Source: Bin127 sp965203505 (GTDB lineage Bacteria; Chloroflexota; Dehalococcoidia; Lucifugimonadales; Lucifugimonadaceae). Taken from it: a DNA stretch of 64,000 nt. A model generated the notes under the pieces. The model was not told the DNA's origin, made no database searches, and saw only the letters and a list, made by a program, of their open reading frames with translations. Numbering within the stretch: the stretch's first letter is position 1; every line of letters starts with the position of its first letter. The translations under genes and the position numbers were made by a program. Positions 35,322 through 44,167 of the stretch are shown in pieces. The DNA lies in contig OZ241880.1 in the NCBI GenBank assembly GCA_965203505.1, positions 310,001-374,000 of the forward strand, read 5' to 3'.

Positions 35322-35870
35322 TCATGGGATTTTCAAATTGTCGTCAGCGTCGACATATTTATCAATGTCATTAATCATCCACTTTAACATCTCGAAGTTT
35401 TTGATTCTTGTGCTTTCGTTTCCGACGCTCTTGCGTATAGCGAGCAATAAATCACCCATTTTGAAAATAATGTCGAAATTCGCGTTCGTAGTTGAATCCA
35501 TTTTGTATGCGGACTGATACAGTGCATTAAATGCCTTAAGAACCTCATCATTCGCAAAAAGCGCCAGATTAAACGCGGCTTCTCGATATTCTTTTGAAAG
35601 AATAATTTTCCCTGCATCTGCTTGGTTGGAATCTGAAATTCCACCAGTCCCTGATAGGGTACTCTCATCCTTAGTGAACATTACGACGAAGGGTTCCAAG
35701 ATCACTTGATAGATCTTTAACCTGTCTTCACGCATCGCTCCCTCGAGTTGATTTGCGCGTTCGATGCTTGTTTTGAACGCCCAGCCCAGACCTGAGATGA
35801 CCAAAAGCAAAATTGGCGTCAATATCGTGGCAATCGTGGCCACCGCATCGAACCATGTCGTTTCTGTCAT
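35322..35870 (-). CDS. Single-pass membrane protein in the defence block
   Basis: A 182-residue protein with an N-terminal transmembrane helix ('VATIATILTPILLLVISGLGW') and a helical, charged cytoplasmic domain. A strong GGAGG site seven bases before the ATG supports the start. Its DNA is more AT-rich than the neighbours, hinting at separate acquisition. It lies between the methylase and the DUF6338-like gene on the same strand. Function unknown; membrane partners in defence operons can be effectors, but nothing here shows that. Confidence 0.7.
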   Translation of the reverse strand: MTETTWFDAVATIATILTPILLLVISGLGWAFKTSIERANQLEGAMREDRLKIYQVILEPFVVMFTKDESTLSGTGGISDSNQADAGKIILSKEYREAAFNLALFANDEVLKAFNALYQSAYKMDSTTNANFDIIFKMGDLLLAIRKSVGNESTRIKNFEMLKWMINDIDKYVDADDNLKIP

Positions 35871-35961
35871 GTATAACCTCCATTAACTATACGCGCACTG
35901 TATCAATGTATAAGTCAATCTTAACACAGTCCCCTCAAACCAGCCCTTAATACCCCATCAC

Positions 35962-38900
35962 TCACACACTCCTAGCCCGACGCATCCGATTCTCCACCAA
36001 CTCCCTAACACCCTCATAAACCCCATCACGCTCGCCCTGCGTCAAACCCAACACATCGAAGACTGCATCATCGATTTGCATTCGTTCGGGGGACGGTGAA
36101 AGAACATCCCAATCTGTTGAAGCAAAAACTTTGTGATTGACCGCTGGAAGGTTAGCAGGGTTGACCACGGGAACACTCCCTAACTCGTAGAGCTCAACTT
36201 TCAACGCACCTCCTCCAAGATTAGCGCGTCCGTTGAGATTTAGCATGAGTTGGCTCAAGGTTGAATTCATAGTAGTGCAAAGTTTGGATGCGTCAATATC
36301 GGAATTCGGCAAAACGTGAAAAACGTTGATGAAATAAGTACCTGGCTTTACAAAGAACGTGCGGGCTGTCGAAGAAATAACGTAGTTCATCGCAATCTCC
36401 GCAGTCTCTCCCAATCCGAGGTTGTACCATAGCCGCCTCCTAATTACTGAGCGTCGTTCGTGAGATCCTTCCGCTTCACCTCGTTCTATGTAGTTCAGTG
36501 CAGCACTTCCAGCCAACTCATCTTTAGTTCTGTCACACACGAACAGTTTGTTGCCCAGATTAGACGCGTTCACCATCACGCTACGCGATTCCCGGGGCGA
36601 AGTCATAACTGGTGCCAGAAATTCGTCCTCCAATCCGTAGTGGGCGATCTCTTGTTCGTTCAACAAAAAGAAGTCGTTCGCACCAGTCTTGACCCCGAAC
36701 TTCGGGGCGACCAAATCAGACAATCGTACCAACTTACCCTCGCCTTTCGCCATCACCGCCCGATAGATGTCTGGTGCACGAAGATACTTTGCACCCCACT
36801 TGTCGCCTACGAACTTTCGACGACCTTGTGCATCGGGAGACCCGAGCGACGCACCCATCAATTCGGCTTTGCTCATCAACGTATCGCGCCGCTTGCTCGC
36901 ATCTGAAATCGCAACCTCAAACTCATCTCGTAACGACACGAAGCGTATCCCTTCATCAACTTCGCTCAACGACTTCGAGATGACGCTGATAATCGTGTTG
37001 ATCTGCGCCGTCGAAAACTGTCTCTCTACCGCGCTCTCATAGACCGCATCAACTCTAGCGTTCTTCAACAAGTGCTCCTGCAACTTCGCACCGTAACCCA
37101 CATCCAACCAGCTGTTGGAGCAGACAAAAACCTGCACGCCGCCAGCGCGTAATAATTGGAGTGCGCGGACATAGAAATAACAGTAGAGATCGGATCGTGC
37201 CACCGACGAATCTTTGTAGACCCTACGCAGTTCAGCTTTCGTTGTCCCGATCTTTTCTTGCCGCACATACGGCGGATTGGCCACCACCACGTCAAATCCA
37301 CCAGCACCAGCAAACACCTCTGCAAAATTCACCCGCCAATCCACCACGTCGTCTGACAGGACTGCATCCCCAAACGCTCCACGAATCTTTTCTTGTGTCG
37401 AATCGACCCGCGCCCTCAATAGCATCTTTTCTTTCGGGTCATGCGCGTACATGTAGTCCGACTTCAATCGAACCACGTCGAGTTCACGAATCCAGTGGCT
37501 CGACAACTCGCCTAGATTCTCTGGACTCGGATCCGGCCCCAATAGACTGTCCCCGCGCAAGATCTTGAACTCCAAGTTCGGCAACGGCTCTGGCCAGGTA
37601 TCGGTGATGTCAATCGCTAGCGACAGCCACAACCGAAGCATTGTGATGTTCACCGCAAACTCGTCGATGTCCACGCCGTACAGGTTGTCGCGGATGATCT
37701 GCAACTTCAACTCGTAAAGCTCTTTGCTATTGACGCCCGCCCTGAACAGCGTCGTCTGCAACTCGATCAGTTCCTGCATCATCCCCAGCAGATACGCGCC
37801 AGACCCGCACGCAGGGTCGATTACCTTCACTGATTCCAATGCCGCCGCAATCTGCCGCGCCGCGTTGATCTTGATTCCCCTCGTTGAATGTTCGTCCACA
37901 AAGCGCGCTATCTTCGCCTCGTCCGCCGCACCTACACGCGCATTCAGATAGCCCTTCAAAGCCTCCCGACACATGAACGACACCACTGGGCGCGGCGTGT
38001 AGTACGAGCCCGATTCATGCCTACCCGTTACCAGTTCCTCGAACACCTTGCCCAGCATCTCCGGGTCCACTGCAACTTCTACGTCCAACGGCGTCGATTC
38101 CATCACCGTGAAGTTGAAACGGTCAAACAACTGCGTCAAGATCGGACGAACAGCATCGTCCGGCACAACCACACCATCGCGCCTGTCAAATTCCGTCTTC
38201 TCAAATAGGCCACCATTGAGGAATGGCACAGAACCGATCGACGCCCTCAAAGTCGGATCAATCGACGTCACTTCCCGATTGAACGGATTATTCAGCCCTT
38301 CGAAGAATAGCGGCGACAACCGCGATTCGTAGAAATTGTCCTGATCCGCACTTCCGTCATAGTCTCGCCAAACCGCGTCCAGATACTCATAGTTCCCCTC
38401 AAACTCCAGCCAACCCTTGCGCGAAATGAAATACACGAACATCAAGCGGTTGAACAACGTCTGCACATACAGATTCTTCGCATCATGATCGCCATCGAAG
38501 CCCGTCACCTTCTCCATCGCACCGTTAAACACCAACTTGTACTCAGTAAAGAACCGTCTGGTCACCGCCTCAACATCAAACGCCGCATCAAGTTCCCTTC
38601 GAATGTCGCCGCTAACCTGCCAATTCGCCCAGATATTCGATATCTGCTGCACCAACGTCCGTCGCGGCAGGCCCTTTTCAACCACCATGCGCCGCAGAGA
38701 AGGTTGCCGGCCCTCGAAACTCGGATACACAAAGTGCAGATGATCGCTTTTCCGATTCGTGAAAACCAGCAGCAACTCGTCGCCGAATTCCGACTCGATC
38801 AACCGTGCGGCTTCCTGTGCCTCTCTCTTGTTGACGCGATCCGTCCCGATTTCCGATTCCGACATATCGACGTACACAACCTGAACATCATCCAACCGCG

Positions 38901-39105
38901 CCACCAAATACGCCTCGGCCGGTAGGATCACTTCGTCGCGCGCCCCACTCAATCCCACACTGAAATTGAACGTGCTGTGGAAGTCAAGAATCCCCACGAA
39001 AAGCTGCCTGATCCGCTCAAGCCTATCCGCCGTCGATCCAGCATCGAAAATCCGCTCGATTTGTTGATCGACCTCGCGGGCATCTTGCGGGTTAATGATG
39101 GGCAT
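35962..39105 (-). CDS. Eco57I-type DNA N6-adenine methylase, large
   Basis: A 1047-residue protein of the Eco57I/PglX-like group. The SAM-binding motif DPACGSGAYLL is at 430-440 and the catalytic NPPY at 610-613. The C-terminal half resembles a TaqI-type specificity domain ('DLVAPKFGVKTGANDFFLL'). The N-terminal about 170 residues ('LLLVFTNRKSDHLHFVYP') may be a nuclease or partner-binding domain. It probably modifies a non-palindromic adenine site, with the PLD-SNF2 protein acting against unmodified DNA. First gene of the minus-strand block. Confidence 0.9.
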   Translation of the reverse strand: MPIINPQDAREVDQQIERIFDAGSTADRLERIRQLFVGILDFHSTFNFSVGLSGARDEVILPAEAYLVARLDDVQVVYVDMSESEIGTDRVNKREAQEAARLIESEFGDELLLVFTNRKSDHLHFVYPSFEGRQPSLRRMVVEKGLPRRTLVQQISNIWANWQVSGDIRRELDAAFDVEAVTRRFFTEYKLVFNGAMEKVTGFDGDHDAKNLYVQTLFNRLMFVYFISRKGWLEFEGNYEYLDAVWRDYDGSADQDNFYESRLSPLFFEGLNNPFNREVTSIDPTLRASIGSVPFLNGGLFEKTEFDRRDGVVVPDDAVRPILTQLFDRFNFTVMESTPLDVEVAVDPEMLGKVFEELVTGRHESGSYYTPRPVVSFMCREALKGYLNARVGAADEAKIARFVDEHSTRGIKINAARQIAAALESVKVIDPACGSGAYLLGMMQELIELQTTLFRAGVNSKELYELKLQIIRDNLYGVDIDEFAVNITMLRLWLSLAIDITDTWPEPLPNLEFKILRGDSLLGPDPSPENLGELSSHWIRELDVVRLKSDYMYAHDPKEKMLLRARVDSTQEKIRGAFGDAVLSDDVVDWRVNFAEVFAGAGGFDVVVANPPYVRQEKIGTTKAELRRVYKDSSVARSDLYCYFYVRALQLLRAGGVQVFVCSNSWLDVGYGAKLQEHLLKNARVDAVYESAVERQFSTAQINTIISVISKSLSEVDEGIRFVSLRDEFEVAISDASKRRDTLMSKAELMGASLGSPDAQGRRKFVGDKWGAKYLRAPDIYRAVMAKGEGKLVRLSDLVAPKFGVKTGANDFFLLNEQEIAHYGLEDEFLAPVMTSPRESRSVMVNASNLGNKLFVCDRTKDELAGSAALNYIERGEAEGSHERRSVIRRRLWYNLGLGETAEIAMNYVISSTARTFFVKPGTYFINVFHVLPNSDIDASKLCTTMNSTLSQLMLNLNGRANLGGGALKVELYELGSVPVVNPANLPAVNHKVFASTDWDVLSPSPERMQIDDAVFDVLGLTQGERDGVYEGVRELVENRMRRARSV

Positions 39106-39136
39106 GGACTTTGGTTCCTACTAGCGCAACATTTCG

Positions 39137-39142
39137 ATTATA
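39137..39142 (-). promoter_or_regulatory. -10 element of the methylase gene
   Basis: On the minus strand TATAAT lies 32 bases before the methylase ATG. No -35 is visible where expected because a type A repeat begins there (39155). Insertion may have replaced the upstream promoter half. Confidence 0.4.
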
Positions 39143-39154
39143 GAGACCCCACCG

Positions 39155-39222
39155 TCCCCTTTCGCCCAGCGAAAGGGGACGCGGAGCCCAAGAGACCGAC
39201 ACAAGAACGCAGGGGTATGCCC
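39155..39222 (+). repeat. Palindromic repeat, type A
   Basis: CCCCTTTCG, a short loop, CGAAAGGGGACGCG, then a tail ending CGCAGGGGTATGCCC. It is the same module as at 29149 and 40206. Confidence 0.75.
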
Positions 39223-39235
39223 GGGGGCGGCCGGG

Positions 39236-39279
39236 TTGCCCCCGCTCCGCGGGGGAAATGTCCGAAGGACAAAGGGGGC
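39236..39279 (+). repeat. Palindromic repeat, type B
   Basis: TTGCCCCCGCTCCGCGGGGG followed by AAATGTCCGAAGGACAAAGG and GGGC. It lies 14 bases after the type A unit and makes a composite element. Confidence 0.8.
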
Positions 39280-39387
39280 GCGACTCCACCCTGTCGCCAA
39301 CCCCCTTCTCAAACCCTCGCGCCCACCCACCACCCAACACGTAATCCCATGAATCCCACCCGAAATCCCAAAAATCCCAATTCCCAT

Positions 39388-39415
39388 TTGACTCCCGCAA
39401 CATCCGTGCTAATAT
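39388..39415 (+). promoter_or_regulatory. Promoter of noncoding locus R1
   Basis: TTGACT, 16 bases, TAATAT. The 20 bases just upstream (AATCCCAAAAATCCCAATTC) and the promoter are nearly identical to those at 51540-51591, and no coding gene follows either. Confidence 0.65.
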
Positions 39416-39654
39416 AGAAACTGTTAACAAGAAACATCGCCGCGCCGACGGGTGCGGACACCCACAATCCCAACCCAGCCGAAACCCGGGATCAGCGCAA
39501 CAAAGTGGCGACGCCCCGCATCTGAGGAGAAAGGACAGATGACCCAACGGCCGGGTCCGTTAGAAACGAACGCTGCTACAAGGTCCAGTCGCGTCGCACG
39601 AAGCAGGCGCCGCAACACGAGCCAGGCGGATACTCCGTCACCTTCGCAAGCATT

Positions 39655-39699
39655 TCCTTCCCCCGCTCGGCGGGGGAAGTGCCGAAGGCGATGGGGGCC
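39655..39699 (+). repeat. Palindromic repeat, type C, inside R1
   Basis: CCCCCGCTCGGCGGGGG followed by AAGTGCCGAAGGCGATGGGG. A degraded 'CGCAGGGGATGCCC' tail appears 50 bases later. Confidence 0.8.
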
Positions 39700-39913
39700 C
39701 GAGAGACCTTTCTCCCTCCCCCTGCCAGGTGGAGATCAAGAGGAGGTCCCGCAGGGGATGCCCGCCCAAGGTCTGGACGAACGTTCGTGAATCCGGAAGA
39801 CGTCTAACCTCAAGCGCCACGAGGAGAGGCTACAGCTCCAGATCGGCAAAATCCGATCGATGGAAGACGGCAAACCACTTTGAGCACTTCCGTCCCCTTC
39901 GAAAGCAATTTGC

Positions 39914-39992
39914 CTTCCCCCGCTCAGCGGGGGAAGTGCCGAAGGCGATGGGGGCCTGCGAGCAAGCGAAGCGACCGCTCGCAGGGGGTGCC
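39914..39992 (+). repeat. Palindromic repeat, type C with tail, inside R1
   Basis: CCCCCGCTCAGCGGGGG, AAGTGCCGAAGGCGATGGGG, then the second hairpin GCGAGC...GCTCGC and CAGGGGGTGCCC. Removing it makes the spacing of the flanking conserved blocks similar to R2. Confidence 0.8.
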
Positions 39993-40095
39993 CAAGCCGT
40001 CAACCGGGCCCACGGTCTGGCAACGAGGGCAGAAGCTGACCATCGGGATGGATCCCGTCCAAGAACCCGCAACGCGGCGATAAAACAACCTCGGG

Positions 40096-40138
40096 TTTCC
40101 CCCGCTCAGCGGGGGAAATGTCCCAAGGAACCGGGGGC
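40096..40138 (+). repeat. Palindromic repeat, variant type B
   Basis: TTTCCCCCGCTCAGCGGGGG, then AAATGTCCCAAGGAACCGGG. The inner GTCC/GGAC hairpin is degraded. Confidence 0.7.
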
Positions 40139-40205
40139 ACTCGAGCGTCCCCACCAACCAAGAAAATCCTGCAAACACCCCGCAGGCCATACCAACACAC
40201 CCTCC

Positions 40206-40265
40206 TGTCCCCTTTCGGAACGAAAGGGGACGCGATCAGCGAAGCGAGATCGCAGGGGTATGCCC
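40206..40265 (+). repeat. Palindromic repeat, type A
   Basis: CCCCTTTCG, GAA, CGAAAGGGGACGCG, ATCAGCGAAGCGAGAT and CGCAGGGGTATGCCC. It has two nested hairpins and is the best-preserved type A unit. Confidence 0.8.
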
Positions 40266-40342
40266 GAGGCTGAGCCGAAGCCCCCAAACCCCCAACTACA
40301 CCGCCGACCCCCAACCACACCCCAACATCCTGCCCATCCTGT

Positions 40343-41725
40343 TCATCCATGCAAATCCCCAGAAACCTCCACGATCGCGTCCTCAATCGCATCACACAAC
40401 TCATCCAACTCCTGCGCCGTGATCGTCAACGGCGGCGAAACCGGCAAGATATACGCCCCCACTCGCACCCAAACACCACGCCGCTTCAATGCCTCCGTCA
40501 ATCGACCACCAATCCCCACCTCCGGCGCAAACGACCGCTTACTCTCCCGATCCGCCACCAACTCCAAACCCTGCACCAGACCTATACCCCTCGCATCGCC
40601 CACCATCTCGTGACGCTCCTTGATCTCCGCCAAACGGTCCGCAAGTTGAACACCACGCTCCCGAGCATTCTGAATCAAGTTCTCCCGCTTAATGATCTCT
40701 AAATTCTTCAAACCCGCAGCCACACCGCCCGGATGCGCCGAATACGTATACATGTGGCTCCAAGTCTTCTCCGGACCACCCGCAAACGCATCCCCGATCC
40801 GCCTATCTCCAATGCACCCGCCTAACGGAAAATACCCACTAGTAATCCCCTTCGCAAACGAAATAATGTCCGGCTGAGTATCCACAACCTGAGCCCCGAA
40901 CCACTCTCCTAACCGACCGAAACCCGTGATCACCTCATCAAAGATAAGCAAAACCCCATATCGATCACAAATCTCACGCACCATCGGCCAGTAGTTCTCC
41001 GGCGGCACTACACCCCCCAACGGCTGCGTCACCGGCTCCCCGATCACCGCCGAAACCGACTCCGGACCCTCACTCACAATCACCTTCTCAATCGCCAACG
41101 CCGCCAACTCACCACACTCCTCCGGCGACTCAGAATTGAACTCGCACCGGTAAAAATGCGGCGCCGGCACATGCACCGCGCTCGACGGCTTAGGCTGATA
41201 ATCCGTCCGCGGAAACCCCGGATGCTCACCCAACCACATCGTCCCATAAGTCGCCCCATGATACGACCCCCGCCGCGAAATCACCTTGTACCGACCCTTC
41301 TCACCTATCCGCATGTGGTACGCCTGAGCCAACTTCAAAGCCGACTCATTAGCCTCCGAACCACCCTGACAGAAGAACGTCCTAGTCAAATCCCCCGGCG
41401 TCAGCTCCGCAATCTCAGTCGCCAACTCCACTGCCGCGGGCGTCACACTCGCATAAACATTCGCACTCAAATCCGAAATCTGGTCATAAATCGCCCTCGC
41501 AATCTCCTCCCGACCATGCCCGGTATTCCGGAAATACATCCCCGAAATGCAGTCCACATACCGATTCCCCTCAACATCCCAGATGTAGATCCCATCCCCC
41601 CGTTCCACAATCAACGGACCACCCTCTTCACCCAACATCGCATGGTTGTTCATACCAATAAAGATGTGGTCCAAAGCGGCCTGCTTCAGCTCAGAAGGAC
41701 TACGAGAAGCGGTAGCGGATTGCAT
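40343..41725 (-). CDS. Class III PLP aminotransferase
   Basis: A 460-residue aminotransferase of the omega-amino acid/4-aminobutyrate group, cytoplasmic. Conserved segments are 'FFCQGGSEANESALKLA', 'GSYHGATYGTMW', the Asp in 'LLIFDEVITGFGR', and the PLP lysine in 'ISFAKGITSGYFPLGG'. I start at ATG 41725 ('MQSATASRS'); an upstream start at 41785 would add 20 residues without homology. It transfers amino groups to a keto acid or aldehyde; the exact substrate is not predictable. Confidence 0.9.
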   Translation of the reverse strand: MQSATASRSPSELKQAALDHIFIGMNNHAMLGEEGGPLIVERGDGIYIWDVEGNRYVDCISGMYFRNTGHGREEIARAIYDQISDLSANVYASVTPAAVELATEIAELTPGDLTRTFFCQGGSEANESALKLAQAYHMRIGEKGRYKVISRRGSYHGATYGTMWLGEHPGFPRTDYQPKPSSAVHVPAPHFYRCEFNSESPEECGELAALAIEKVIVSEGPESVSAVIGEPVTQPLGGVVPPENYWPMVREICDRYGVLLIFDEVITGFGRLGEWFGAQVVDTQPDIISFAKGITSGYFPLGGCIGDRRIGDAFAGGPEKTWSHMYTYSAHPGGVAAGLKNLEIIKRENLIQNARERGVQLADRLAEIKERHEMVGDARGIGLVQGLELVADRESKRSFAPEVGIGGRLTEALKRRGVWVRVGAYILPVSPPLTITAQELDELCDAIEDAIVEVSGDLHG

Positions 41726-41818
41726 GTCGACGGCCTTTGACGATTGACATTTACGAACTGAATCCCACTCTATCGCAACAACCAATCACCCAAGACACCG
41801 CAACTAGAATCTCATCCC

Positions 41819-42046
41819 ATGCGACGCTGCATAAAGATCGGAGCCATCGGCGGATTCCTGTCCGGCACCCTCATCTTCCTCGGATACGTCATCACCTCAT
41901 GGTGGGTCTGCACAACCCTCCTCAACTGCCCCGGCCACTGGCTCCCATACCTCATCATCTACGCCATCGGCGTCACCATCACCACCCTAACCGGCCTCTT
42001 CGCAGCCCTAATCCTACACACCCTCTACCGCCTAACCCGCGTCTAG
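41819..42046 (+). CDS. Small two-helix membrane protein
   Basis: A 75-residue protein with two transmembrane helices ('IGGFLSGTLIFLGYVI', 'YLIIYAIGVTITTLTGLFAA') joined by a short loop with two cysteines. The coding-strand composition matches its neighbours. No family recognised. Confidence 0.5.
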   Translation: MRRCIKIGAIGGFLSGTLIFLGYVITSWWVCTTLLNCPGHWLPYLIIYAIGVTITTLTGLFAALILHTLYRLTRV

Positions 42047-42132
42047 CCCCCCACAGAAGGGCAGGGCAACACTGGTTATAGACTCAAATCTCGTGCTCGT
42101 CGAATCTCGCCCATGTTGAGGAAATCCCCCAC

Positions 42133-43557
42133 ATGACCAACTCCGAATCCGTCTTTGATGTAGTCGTAATCGGCGCCGGACCAGGCGGTTACCATGCCGC
42201 AATCCGAGCCGCACAACTCGGCCTCAGCGTAGCCATCATCGAGAAGGACGACGGCACCGGCATCGGCGGACTCGGCGGTGTCTGCCTGAACTGGGGATGC
42301 ATACCCTCCAAATCCCTACTCAAAAACGCCGAACTCGTCAACGAGATGAAGCACGCCGCCGATTGGGGCATCGAGTTCGACAACGTCCGCTTCGACATGT
42401 CCAAAGCCGTCGACCGATCCCGCCGCGTCTCTAATACCCTCACCCGCGGCATCGGCTACCTCATGCGCAAAAACAACATCACCGTCATCGAAGGCACCGG
42501 CAGACTCATGTCATCTTCCCGCGTCCAGATCGACGGCGACCAGTGGGTAACCGCCCAAAACATCATCATCGCCACCGGCGCACGCGCCCGTTCCCTCCCA
42601 GGCCTCGAAATCGACGGCCAATCCATCATCACATCCCGCGAAGCCCTCGAACTCCGAGACCAACCCGAGGCAATCGCCATCGTCGGCGCATCCGCCATCG
42701 GCTGCGAATTCGCCTACTACTTCAACGCATACGGCAGCGAAGTCATGCTCTTCGAACTCCTACCGCGCATCGTACCGAAAGAAGACGAAGAGGTCTCCGC
42801 CGAACTCGAGCGCCAGTTCAAGCGCCAAGGCATCAAGATCAACGCCGGCTCAATGGTTAAAGCCGTCGAAAAGAACCCCGACGGCACCGTCACCCTCAGC
42901 TACACCGTCGGCGAGGACGGCGAAACCCAGACCTTCACATGCGACAAAGTCCTCCTCGGCGTCGGAGTCCAACCCAACTCAGACGACATCGGACTCGCCA
43001 ACGTCGGCGTCCAAACCTACGGCCCCGGCTTCATCGAGGTTGACGGCAACATGCGAACCAACGTAGGAGGCGTCTACGCCGTCGGCGACGTCACCGGCAA
43101 ACTCCCTCTCGCACACGTCGCATTCGACCAAGGCATCGTCGCCGCTGAAACCGTCGCCGGACACGATCCCGAGCCCATCGAAGACTACCTAGCAATGCCG
43201 CGCTGCACCTACTGCCACCCGCAGATCGCATCTATCGGCATCACCGAAGCTGAAGCCAAAGACCAAGGCCTCGACTACAGCGTCGGAAAAGTCCCCTTCC
43301 AAGTCGCCGGAAAATCAGTAGCCGTCGGCGACCCCAGCGGCTTCGCCAAAATCATCGTCGACAACGAGACCGGCGAGGTCGTAGGCGCACACATAATCGG
43401 CAGCGAAGCCACCGAACTCATCGCCGAAGTCGGCATGCTCCGATATCTAGAAGGCACCAGCGAAGAACTCCACCGCGTCACCCACTCGCACCCCACGATG
43501 TCAGAAGTCGTAAAAGAAGCCGCCGCCGCCGTCACCAACGAAGCAATACATTTCTAA
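42133..43557 (+). CDS. lpdA: Dihydrolipoyl dehydrogenase
   Basis: A 474-residue FAD disulfide oxidoreductase, the E3 of 2-oxoacid dehydrogenase or glycine cleavage complexes. The FAD motif GAGPGG is at 14-19, the redox-active disulfide C51/C56 in 'GGVCLNWGCIPSKS', the NAD motif in 'AIVGASAIGCEFA', and the catalytic His-Glu in 'THSHPTMSEVVKEAA'. No E1 or E2 gene is nearby. The stop overlaps the convergent gene. Confidence 0.94.
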   Translation: MTNSESVFDVVVIGAGPGGYHAAIRAAQLGLSVAIIEKDDGTGIGGLGGVCLNWGCIPSKSLLKNAELVNEMKHAADWGIEFDNVRFDMSKAVDRSRRVSNTLTRGIGYLMRKNNITVIEGTGRLMSSSRVQIDGDQWVTAQNIIIATGARARSLPGLEIDGQSIITSREALELRDQPEAIAIVGASAIGCEFAYYFNAYGSEVMLFELLPRIVPKEDEEVSAELERQFKRQGIKINAGSMVKAVEKNPDGTVTLSYTVGEDGETQTFTCDKVLLGVGVQPNSDDIGLANVGVQTYGPGFIEVDGNMRTNVGGVYAVGDVTGKLPLAHVAFDQGIVAAETVAGHDPEPIEDYLAMPRCTYCHPQIASIGITEAEAKDQGLDYSVGKVPFQVAGKSVAVGDPSGFAKIIVDNETGEVVGAHIIGSEATELIAEVGMLRYLEGTSEELHRVTHSHPTMSEVVKEAAAAVTNEAIHF

Positions 43558-44039
43558 CTCAACGCGTCTTCGCGTTCCCTCAACTTCGTTGCCAGATCAT
43601 CATGACCTAAGGCCGCGATCTCGTCGATTAGCTCTTTGCGTGCTTCCTCGCGTCCCTCTTTACGCGACCTGTTTATTTTCTCGCGTAACCTCTGCTCTTC
43701 TTCGCGTAACCTCTGCTCTTTGGCTTTGAGTTCGCGCAACCTCTTCTCTTTCGCTTCAACCTCGATCCTTAGTTTTCTTGACAGAATCATGGCATACCCC
43801 CAAATCTCAGTCAATACGATGGCGGCCGTCGGAGCGATGCCGACACCAAGCAACGACATGTTGGTTATGATACTCGTCACGATTTCGTGAACCGCCCCAG
43901 CACGTTGCACGTGCAACCAGAGGATGATTATCGTACCTACCAAGTACAGCAACACGTACAACCCAAAGTAAGCACCGATGTCGTCACTTCCGACGCTCCA
44001 GATCGTGGAACGTTTTTCGTCACTGTTCGCGGACTGCAT
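43554..44039 (-). CDS. Membrane protein with C-terminal coiled coil
   Basis: A 161-residue protein: two transmembrane helices ('YVLLYLVGTIIILWL', 'VGIAPTAAIVLTEIWGYAMI') followed by a highly charged coiled coil with 'LREEEQRLREKINRSRKEGR'. The coil DNA is an internal CTCTTCGCG-rich repeat. It ends in 'LATKLREREDAL'. No function assigned. Confidence 0.65.
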   Translation of the reverse strand: MQSANSDEKRSTIWSVGSDDIGAYFGLYVLLYLVGTIIILWLHVQRAGAVHEIVTSIITNMSLLGVGIAPTAAIVLTEIWGYAMILSRKLRIEVEAKEKRLRELKAKEQRLREEEQRLREKINRSRKEGREEARKELIDEIAALGHDDLATKLREREDALS

Positions 44040-44167
44040 TTCCCTCCTAATCGCAGATATCTGATAACAGCAACTGGCATATTAGCACTGATGTGCAACA
44101 TCGCAAGTGTCGATGGCGAAACTTGTATAGTTGCAATGCGGATTTCACAGCGAAAGGCGGAATCAAC

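Larger units (their letters stand above)
39422..40140 (+). ncRNA. Probable long structured RNA, R1
   Basis: About 0.7 kb with no credible protein, downstream of a good promoter. It shares with R2 (51598-52270), in the same order: GTGCnGACnCCC, GGGATCA, CCAAGGnCnGG (39766), a stem-loop just before AGGCTACAGC (39827), AGCCGTC and CGGTCTGGCRACG (40013). The stem-loop arms are CCTC/GAGG here and CTCCTG/CAGGAG in R2, so pairing is kept while sequence changes. CCAAGG to GGCTACAGC is 62 bases here and 64 in R2. Palindromic repeats at 39655 and 39914 account for the extra length elsewhere. No known RNA class recognised; the 3' end is approximate. Confidence 0.55.

Noticed and set aside
30419..39105. 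Assignment of the helicase-methylase block to DISARM or BREX
   Set aside because: The signature genes DrmA/DrmB or BrxC/PglZ are not present, so I keep it as an unassigned restriction-like system.
39729..40613. A 294-codon open frame across R1
   Set aside because: It crosses several repeats and R1 conserved blocks, is Arg/Pro-biased and has no family features. The stretch is better explained as RNA plus repeats.
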